From: CAZJFC01 sp964545245
Lineage (GTDB): Bacteria; Pseudomonadota; Alphaproteobacteria; Rickettsiales; 21-14-0-20-44-7
Length of the DNA stretch: 10,516 bases
Direction of reading: 5' to 3'
Assembly (NCBI GenBank): GCA_964545245.1
Contig: CAZJFC010000057.1
Coordinates: forward strand, 1-10,516
In this document: piece after piece, positions 5,908 through 10,516 of the stretch
Layout of the letters: each line of letters begins with the position of its first letter
Numbering within the stretch: the stretch's first letter is position 1
Made by a program: the position numbers and the translations under genes
The notes under the pieces: generated by a model
What the model saw: the letters and a program-made list of their open reading frames with translations, nothing else
Told to the model about the DNA's origin: nothing
Database searches by the model: none

Positions 5908-7500
5908 TCAGGCAACTTTGCGGAGTTTTTGTTCCAATATCCCGGCGTGGATCGGTTTGCTGATATAGTCATCCATGCCTGCGTCGATGCAACGGGCACG
6001 GTCACTGGTGAGGGCATGGGCGGTTACGCCTATGATGGTGTGGCGGAACCCTTTTTCCAGCTCCAGCGCGCGGATGTGGCGGGTGGTTTCGCAGCCATCC
6101 ATATCCTGCATCTGGACATCCATCAATATGGCGCGGAAAGGGGTTTCGGCGTTCTGGATAAATTTCACGGCGTCATTCCCGCACATTGCGGTTTCAACCT
6201 TATAGCCCATATTTTCCAGCATCAGGCTGGCCACCATCACGTTAGGAGGATAATCCTCAACCAGCAGGATAGTGCCGAAAATCGCGCTTCCTTCAGGATG
6301 TGTGTTTTCATTTGCGGCGGTAACGGTGTGGTTATTGTTGCTATAGGTCTGGCGGTCGGAAAGCGGAAGCGTGAGGTTAACCTGGAAAGTGGAGCCAGCG
6401 CCGACCTCGCTTTCAACAGTGATGCTGCCTCCCATAAATTCCACAAGTGATTTTGTGATGGCAAGGCCAAGCCCGGTTCCCCCGTAGCGGCGGCTTATGC
6501 TGCTGTCTGCCTGTATGAATTTTTCAAAAATCCGCGGGAGTTTGTCTTCCTTGATGCCGATGCCGGTATCCTGCACCTTGATGGTGATGTTTTCGCAGTT
6601 ATTGCCTGCGGGCGAAGATTCGGCGGAAATCTTTATTTTGCCCTGCGAGGTGAATTTCAGCGCATTGCTGACAAGGTTCATCATAATCTGCTGGATCCTC
6701 GTCTGGTCGCCGTCAAACTGGGTCTGGATCGTCCCATCCGTGATCTCAAGCGTAATTCCTTTTGTGCCGGCCTGAGTATTGAATGTGCGTTTTATGTCAA
6801 GCAGGATCGAGGAAATGGAAAATGGCTGCGATTCCAGTTCAATCTGTCCGGCTTCAACCCGGCTGAGGTCGAGCAGGTCATTGATAAGGGTGAGCAGGAG
6901 CTTTGAATTTGTGTGCAAGGTATCAACCATTTCGCGCTGTTTCGGCGAAAGCCCGGTTTGCTCAAGAAGGGACGAAAGGCCGATAACCGCGTTGAGCGGG
7001 GTGCGTATCTCGTGGCTCATTGTCGCGAGGAATTCGCTTTTTGCCTGGTTCGCTGCCTCTGCCAGCTCTTTTGCCTTTTGCAGTTCGATTGTCTGTATCT
7101 CGTTCTCGCGGGTGAGCTGCTCCTTTATGAAAGCGGATTGCATGATGGCAGGCAGCAGGTCAAGATACCCCTGTCCGGGGTCTTTTACCGCGTAATCCGC
7201 GGCTCCTTTCTGAAGTGCGGAGATTGCAACTTTCTCATCACCGCCGGAAGTGAGGATGATGATAGGCGGGTAATCTTTCAGCGGCATGAGCTTATCGAGC
7301 AGTTGCAGGCCATCAATCCCCGGAAGGTAATAATCGACCAGTATCAGGTCATATTGCTTGCTGCGGATTTTTTCTATGCCGTCTTCCGCGGAATATGAGA
7401 TGTCGGTTTTAAAACCTGCACGTTCCATCCGGCGTTGAAGAAGGGTGGCCAAAGCCTTGTCATCTTCAATGTATAGAATATTCTCCAGCTTTGAGTGCAT
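5908..7500 (-). CDS. Hybrid histidine kinase, REC-HK-REC
   Basis: A 530-residue cytoplasmic hybrid sensor kinase with no membrane segment and no PAS, GAF or other sensor domain. Order: receiver 1 (about 5-120; Asp13-Asp14, phospho-acceptor Asp56 in LILVDYYLPGIDG, Thr84, Lys106); helical linker (about 121-152); HisKA with His163 in FLATMSHEIRTPLNAVIG; ATPase domain with NLVSNALKF, DTGIGI and GGTGLGLAI; then receiver 2 (from about residue 410, phospho-acceptor near Asp461 in AILMDVQMQDMDG, Lys near 515 in DYISKPI). All phosphorelay residues are present. The N-terminal receiver in place of a sensor suggests another kinase controls it. ATG 7500 is chosen because it begins right before the receiver; a TTG at 7533 would add 11 residues. 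Its ribosome site is weak (GTTGGAT). No phosphotransfer (Hpt) protein is in the window. Confidence 0.93.
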   Translation of the reverse strand: MHSKLENILYIEDDKALATLLQRRMERAGFKTDISYSAEDGIEKIRSKQYDLILVDYYLPGIDGLQLLDKLMPLKDYPPIIILTSGGDEKVAISALQKGAADYAVKDPGQGYLDLLPAIMQSAFIKEQLTRENEIQTIELQKAKELAEAANQAKSEFLATMSHEIRTPLNAVIGLSSLLEQTGLSPKQREMVDTLHTNSKLLLTLINDLLDLSRVEAGQIELESQPFSISSILLDIKRTFNTQAGTKGITLEITDGTIQTQFDGDQTRIQQIMMNLVSNALKFTSQGKIKISAESSPAGNNCENITIKVQDTGIGIKEDKLPRIFEKFIQADSSISRRYGGTGLGLAITKSLVEFMGGSITVESEVGAGSTFQVNLTLPLSDRQTYSNNNHTVTAANENTHPEGSAIFGTILLVEDYPPNVMVASLMLENMGYKVETAMCGNDAVKFIQNAETPFRAILMDVQMQDMDGCETTRHIRALELEKGFRHTIIGVTAHALTSDRARCIDAGMDDYISKPIHAGILEQKLRKVA

Positions 7501-7566
7501 AGATCCAACTTTTAGCGTTGAAATTAATGGCAAAGTTTTCGGAAAGAGGCCGGAGTATATATCATG

Positions 7567-7606
7567 TTTTGAATTAATTACAGCAGTTTTTTTATTAAAT
7601 TCAAAA
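7567..7606. repeat. AT-rich inverted repeat between minus-strand genes
   Basis: TTTTGAATTAAT (7567-7578) and ATTAAATTCAAAA (7594-7606) pair over 12 bases with one bulged base. The 15-base loop contains a T-run. It lies about 20-60 bases past the stop of the two-helix membrane protein gene and before the hybrid-kinase start, so it may end one transcript or sit in the promoter region of the next. Confidence 0.35.
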
Positions 7607-7624
7607 ATTTATGGGAGCTATCGG

Positions 7625-8259
7625 TTATTTTTTAACGGCGCGCGGGTATTTGCCGTGGTTCGGAGATGACGGGCGGCTGCTTTTCGCCGGTTTTGCTGTG
7701 GGAGTTGTCCTAAGCCCGTCCATGAACGATTCGGCGATGGAGCCGAGCTTGTATGTTATCGGGGAGTCAAGGTAAAGCAGTTCCTTCGCTTTGCGGGAGA
7801 TCCTTCTGGCGGCGCGGCAGGCTGCGAAAACGAATATTACGGTCAGCGTGGCAAGGAGCGAGCCAACGATAACAGCGGCTTCAGTACCGGTATAACCTGC
7901 CTTTATCAGCTCGTTATAGCCGATATATGAGCCGCCGATTATGAGGGTGGTCGCCAGAATGGCGCTGGTGATCACCCACAGCGGCGTGATCCGACGGCTC
8001 GAGCAGCGTTTCGGCTATGGCCTCCACGCCGTCGAGCCGCTGGCGGGACGGGTCTTCGAGGTCACCGCCGACGACCACGTGCGCGCCGGCCCACGGGTCG
8101 AGCTCNNNNNNNNNNGAGGGTGGTCGCCAGAATGGCGCTGAGCAACGCCATTCCTGCAACTACGGCTATGCCTGAAAGCAACTGGCTTAGTATTGCACCT
8201 CCGAGTGAGAATTTCCTTCCTAATGCAAATAATCCGAGCAACTTTACTAGTCTTGACAT
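7625..8259 (-). CDS. Two-helix membrane protein, YqjE-like position, broken by assembly chimera
   Basis: As written the frame is broken, but removing 7943-8115 (one copy of a 25-base repeat, the foreign bases and the N gap) restores a single open frame of 153 residues: 48 codons from ATG 8259 to 8116, then 105 codons and a stop from 7942 to 7625. The restored protein has hydrophobic stretches at about 20-56 and 70-90, a basic RAARRISRKAK segment after the second, and a Pro/Ser/Lys-rich tail (about 128-153). The ATG has AAGGA upstream. It follows the DUF883 gene by 46 bases on the same strand, as yqjE (a holin-like membrane protein, DUF1469) follows yqjD in E. coli. YqjE similarity is by position and topology only. 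The break is most likely an assembly error, not a real pseudogene. Confidence 0.75.
7968..8105 (+). other. Foreign high-GC fragment, histidine phosphatase C-terminal part
   Basis: These 138 bases form 46 plus-strand codons with no stop, and 41 of the 46 third positions are G or C, unlike the surrounding genes. The peptide begins VITHSGVIRRLEQRFG, matching the second catalytic-histidine motif (V-x-T-H-x-G-V) of the histidine phosphatase/phosphoglycerate mutase family, then continues to AGPRVEL before the N gap. The base composition suggests a high-GC organism, possibly an actinobacterium. It is a fragment lacking start and stop and interrupts an otherwise intact gene, so contamination or misassembly is the simplest reading. 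Confidence 0.8.
8106..8115. other. Assembly gap (10 Ns)
   Basis: Ten undetermined bases. The round number suggests a placeholder rather than a measured length. It separates the foreign fragment from the second copy of the 25-base repeat. Confidence 0.98.
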
Positions 8260-8305
8260 AGCTTATCCTTAAAATATTAATATTACTTAGTTTTGCTGCC
8301 GTAAA

Positions 8306-8596
8306 TTAGAAGCGGCGGAGGATGACGCTAAGAAGCACGCCGGCACCAAACGCAATCGCGGCGGATTGCAGCGGTTTTTCGCGGATTCTTTCACGCGCCT
8401 GTTCTGCTGCGTCTTCAACCTGGTGGCTTGCGTCTTCATATGCCGTGCGCAGTTTGCTGCCTGCCTTATGGGCAAAATCACTGATTTCGCCTTTTGCGGC
8501 ATTAAGCGCGTTTTCCGCTTCCCTCTTACCCTGGCGGGCAAGTGATTTTACGTCATTTTTAGCGTCTTTTGCTGTAGCTTCGGTCTGGTTGTACAT
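8306..8596 (-). CDS. DUF883 (ElaB/YqjD family) membrane-anchored protein
   Basis: A 96-residue protein with a long charged amphipathic helical region (about 5-72, Ala/Glu/Lys rich) and a single C-terminal membrane helix (about 77-93) ending in RRF. The REKPLQSAAIAFGAGVLLSVILRR end is the family signature. In E. coli, YqjD and ElaB are tail-anchored inner-membrane proteins that bind ribosomes in stationary phase; that role is from the family, not shown here. The ATG at 8596 has AAGGAGAAG 2 bases upstream. The gene is followed after 46 bases by the two-helix membrane protein, a likely two-gene unit like yqjD-yqjE. Confidence 0.9.
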   Translation of the reverse strand: MYNQTEATAKDAKNDVKSLARQGKREAENALNAAKGEISDFAHKAGSKLRTAYEDASHQVEDAAEQARERIREKPLQSAAIAFGAGVLLSVILRRF

Positions 8597-9004
8597 AACT
8601 TCTCCTTGGTTCGTGTTATTGTTATACTTTCAGGGCATTAGCACCCATCTGAAAAAAATTGGGAGAGAAGGCTAACTTATAGTCATAGCGGATTACCCTG
8701 TTCCCCAAAAAAATCAGCGCAGTTTGTAAGTTATGGAAAAAAGCTTGGGGCAATGTTCATTCAACTAACAAACTGCATCTCCCAACTTCGCATAGCTCTC
8801 ATCAGGATACGATATGTATGCGGGTATTTTGGCATAAAGATTTGGTAAGTATATTTCATCCAATCCGGCTGTCAGGAATGACCTCGGAAGTAATTTTAGC
8901 TGATTTATGAAATGTTTATGGCGCTGCCGGGAGTTATGTAGGGTTATTTGATATGGGTTATTGTTTAATAGGGATAAGTTAATAATAACCAACCGGAGTT
9001 TGTT
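8597..9004. other. Gene-free divergent region
   Basis: This 408-base stretch separates the DUF883 gene (minus) from the fasciclin gene (plus) and must hold both promoters. I see no convincing coding frame. The longest minus-strand frame (8765-8992) starts only with TTG, has no ribosome site and has no internal Met. The one clear structure is the inverted repeat at 8719-8776. A TATAAC hexamer on the minus strand near 8627 could be a -10 element for the DUF883 gene, but no good -35 is seen. Confidence 0.6.
8719..8776 (-). repeat. Long inverted repeat, possible terminator or small RNA end
   Basis: GCAGTTTGT (8719-8727) pairs perfectly with ACAAACTGC (8768-8776). After one A-A mismatch the pairing continues with AGTT (8729-8732) and AACT (8763-8766), so 13 of 14 positions pair around a 30-base loop. 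On the minus strand the hairpin is followed after five bases by seven Ts. It could end a minus-strand RNA starting between 8777 and 9004, or be a regulator site. Confidence 0.5.
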
Positions 9005-9631
9005 ATGAAAAAAACCACTTTAGCCTTAGCCGCAGTCTTACTAGTTTCCGGCGCGAACAGCGCAGATGCGGGAAATGTTACCATTGAAAACGCGCTGAAA
9101 AACCGCCCGAACCTTTCAGTATTCTATGAGGCGCTCGTGAACACGGGCGTTATCAATGAGCTTAGGGAAGGGCAGGCATATACTATCCTTGCCCCGACCA
9201 ATGACGCGTTCGCGCAAATAACCCAAGAGCAATATCCATGTTTTTACTCAGTGCAGTGCCGCGAGGAGGTTAAAGGCATCTTGCGCAACCATATTGTTGA
9301 GGGTGAGCGCCAGTTAAACCGCCGTGGCGGGATGTTCAGCATTGACCACAGGCATATTTCGATCGCCGAGCCTTACAAGCAACATTATACGGTTGACGGA
9401 AACAAGGTCCTTACCACCAACCAATTGGCTGGCGGCATTATATACCAGATCGACGGGGTTATCGCCAATGATAACGAAATGCTGAGCTTCTGGAATATGA
9501 AAGTGGTTCCGGCATCTCCGCAATTCGGCCAGCAAAGGGTGGTGACCGAAAAAACCTATTACAGCAGTGACGGCAGGCCTCTCGGCCAGACCAAGACCAC
9601 TACTTACGAAACACGCGGATTGAGTCATTAG
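9005..9631 (+). CDS. Exported fasciclin (FAS1) domain protein
   Basis: A 208-residue secreted or periplasmic protein. Residues 1-22 form a Sec signal peptide (KK, hydrophobic core, cleavage after ADA). The FAS1 domain spans about 27-156, with the H1 motif YTILAPTNDAF (59-69) and the H2 region near VLTTNQLAGGIIYQIDGVI (135-153). FAS1 domains mediate adhesion or protein contacts at cell surfaces. Cys79 and Cys85 could form a disulphide. A tail of about 45 residues rich in Thr, Tyr and Gly follows the domain. The ATG at 9005 has CGGAG about 6 bases upstream. A hairpin follows the gene. Confidence 0.93.
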   Translation: MKKTTLALAAVLLVSGANSADAGNVTIENALKNRPNLSVFYEALVNTGVINELREGQAYTILAPTNDAFAQITQEQYPCFYSVQCREEVKGILRNHIVEGERQLNRRGGMFSIDHRHISIAEPYKQHYTVDGNKVLTTNQLAGGIIYQIDGVIANDNEMLSFWNMKVVPASPQFGQQRVVTEKTYYSSDGRPLGQTKTTTYETRGLSH

Positions 9632-9667
9632 CCCTAATCCCCTGACTTATCCCAGATCCGTGATGTA

Positions 9668-9696
9668 TAAGGCCGTTAACAAGTTTAGCGGCCTTA
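9668..9696 (+). terminator. Probable terminator after the fasciclin gene
   Basis: TAAGGCCG and CGGCCTTA pair over 8 bases, and the stem continues inward through a T-G wobble and TAA/TTA to a CAAGT-type loop. The following sequence, TTTAATTATAT, is T-rich but not a clean run. It begins 36 bases after the stop codon. Confidence 0.7.
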
Positions 9697-9827
9697 TTTA
9701 ATTATATAAATTTTATAGTAAGGATAATTCATACGTTTCGCTTACTTATCGGCTTGCCGCTAACCTTACGGACATAAATCCCGGAATAAGCCGGATAAAC
9801 AGAACCAATACAGCTATGAGGTATATT

Positions 9828-10355
9828 ATGAAACGGACATTATTATTGGCAACTGCGGCAGTCGCAATCGCATTTTCGGCCCAGGCGGCGGAGCAGACAG
9901 TCAAAACAAAAAGCGACGTGAAATATGATGATGACGGCGGTTATGTGGCGAAGTCATCCGCGAAACAAGAGGTGAACGGAACCTTAAGGAAGACCGAAAA
10001 CAAAGTTGATGTTGAATATGACTCTGAAGGAAAGGTGACAAAGAAAATCTCAAGGGAGTCAGTAACTGACCCTGAAGGTTTGGGCAACAAGTCAACTGCC
10101 GATACCAGCGTCAAGGTGAAGGAAAAGGATAATGGCGGGTATGAGAAAACCTCCGTTACCAAATCGGTTGAAACGGACGGGACAAAAGTAATTGAAAAAA
10201 GCAAGATTGATGTTGAAGTCGATAGTGACGGCAATGTTACGCAGGATGTAGTTACAAGGAAAACCGTTGACCCTAAGGGGCTGTTCAATGCCAGAACCAC
10301 TAAAACCGAAACAAAGATCGTTAACGGTGTAGTTCAGGAAACCACAACCAGATAG
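9828..10355 (+). CDS. Exported duplicated-repeat protein, hypothetical
   Basis: A 175-residue protein with a clear Sec signal peptide (1-20, KR, hydrophobic core, cleavage after AQA). The mature part is very polar, rich in Lys, Thr, Val, Asp and Glu, and has no cysteine. It contains two copies of a unit of about 67 residues: GGY at 37 and 103, YDSEGKVT at 64 and VDSDGNVT at 131, DPEGL at 81 and DPKGL at 148. The alternating Val/Thr/Lys pattern suggests beta-strand repeats. ATG 9828 is preferred to ATG 9816 because GAGG (9818-9821) lies 6 bases upstream and it begins the signal peptide directly. It probably works in the periplasm or at the surface; no family is recognised. It has its own strong terminator. 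Confidence 0.85.
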   Translation: MKRTLLLATAAVAIAFSAQAAEQTVKTKSDVKYDDDGGYVAKSSAKQEVNGTLRKTENKVDVEYDSEGKVTKKISRESVTDPEGLGNKSTADTSVKVKEKDNGGYEKTSVTKSVETDGTKVIEKSKIDVEVDSDGNVTQDVVTRKTVDPKGLFNARTTKTETKIVNGVVQETTTR

Positions 10356-10379
10356 ATTCTGAAATTCCGAACCAAGGCC

Positions 10380-10410
10380 AAAAGCGCCCGGTAATTACCG
10401 GGCGCTTTTT
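10380..10410 (+). terminator. Rho-independent terminator after the repeat protein
   Basis: A perfect palindrome with arms AAAAGCGCCCGGTAA and TTACCGGGCGCTTTT, followed by one more T. It begins 25 bases past the stop codon. The flanking A and T runs let it work in both directions. Confidence 0.92.
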
Positions 10411-10464
10411 GTGGCATATATACTATCGGCATAAGTAAAGATTTGTTTCTGGATACCCCCTATA

Positions 10465-10490
10465 GTCATCCCGGCGCAGGCCGGGAGGTG
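10465..10490. repeat. Palindromic intergenic repeat at the right edge
   Basis: GTCATCCCGGC, GCAG, then GCCGGGAGG: the CCCGGC/GCCGGG arms (10470-10475 and 10480-10485) form a 6-base stem with a 4-base loop. Its GTCATCCCGG start and symmetry resemble the short dispersed palindromes common between genes in many proteobacteria. It may continue beyond the window. Confidence 0.5.
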
Positions 10491-10516
10491 GATTCACGTT
10501 TGAAGTGCAACAGTGG

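Larger units (their letters stand above)
7943..8140. repeat. 25-base exact direct repeat flanking insert and gap
   Basis: Bases 7943-7967 and 8116-8140 are identical over 25 positions, from GAGGGTGG to ATGGCGCTG. Both copies encode the same eight residues (SAILATTL) of the interrupted membrane protein on the minus strand. Because a single copy is enough to restore the frame, the second is best read as overlapping contig ends left on both sides of a scaffold gap. A true target-site duplication of this length would be unusual. Confidence 0.9.

Noticed and set aside
7943..8140. Insertion of a mobile element with a 25-base target-site duplication
   Set aside because: The insert has no terminal inverted repeats or transposase, contains an N gap, and codes for a cut-off high-GC enzyme fragment; an assembly chimera is simpler.
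8597..8760. EcfG-type general stress promoter (GGAAC-N16/17-CGTT) before the DUF883 gene
   Set aside because: A GGAAC occurs on the minus strand near 8706 but no CGTT follows at the right spacing.
8765..8992. Minus-strand frame of 75 residues in the divergent region
   Set aside because: It begins only with TTG, has no ribosome site and no internal Met, and its stop falls inside the inverted repeat; no recognisable protein.

Overview
The window looks like a draft or metagenome-assembled chromosome segment from a flagellated Gram-negative bacterium, most likely an alphaproteobacterium. The basis is a large flagellar hook protein behind a textbook sigma-54 promoter, a YtjA-type (DUF1328) small membrane protein, an ElaB/YqjD (DUF883) protein, and sec-exported fasciclin-domain and repeat proteins. 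I cannot name the genus. A run of 10 Ns at 8106-8115 is an assembly gap, and the 138 bases before it look foreign.

Layout. 1-143 holds an imperfect tandem repeat with changing hairpin stems. 212-2296 (minus) is flgE, with a terminator at its end and a -24/-12 promoter upstream. Divergent from it, 2565-3435 (plus) carries a 23-residue membrane peptide and a KdpE-family response regulator. 3636-3818 (plus) is a 60-residue DUF1328 membrane protein, followed by a terminator and a GC-rich palindromic repeat. 4057-4809 (minus) is a soluble KdpD-like histidine kinase, convergent with the two plus-strand genes.

From 4957 to 8596 every gene is on the minus strand. In transcription order they are a DUF883 protein, a two-helix membrane protein broken by the assembly chimera, a REC-kinase-REC hybrid sensor kinase, a coiled-coil protein, and an anchored acidic repeat protein. 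8597-9004 is a gene-free divergent region with one long inverted repeat. 9005-9631 (plus) is an exported fasciclin-domain protein and 9828-10355 (plus) an exported duplicated-repeat protein, each with a 3' hairpin. A palindromic intergenic repeat starts near the right edge.

How the genes may work together. FlgE builds the hook and stands alone here, with no other flagellar gene in view. The rest reads as an envelope/stress and signalling neighbourhood: several small membrane or exported proteins around a KdpE-like regulator, a KdpD-like kinase without membrane or sensor parts, and a sensorless hybrid kinase. A pairing of regulator and kinase is inferred from family resemblance and proximity. 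No kdpFABC potassium transporter genes are present in the window.

Most notable: the foreign high-GC insert breaking a 153-residue membrane protein that can be restored exactly in frame; the unannotated 23-residue peptide; the sigma-54 promoter with an upstream inverted repeat; the covarying repeat at the left edge; and the inverted repeat at 8719-8776. I see no clear mobile element, CRISPR array, tRNA or rRNA.
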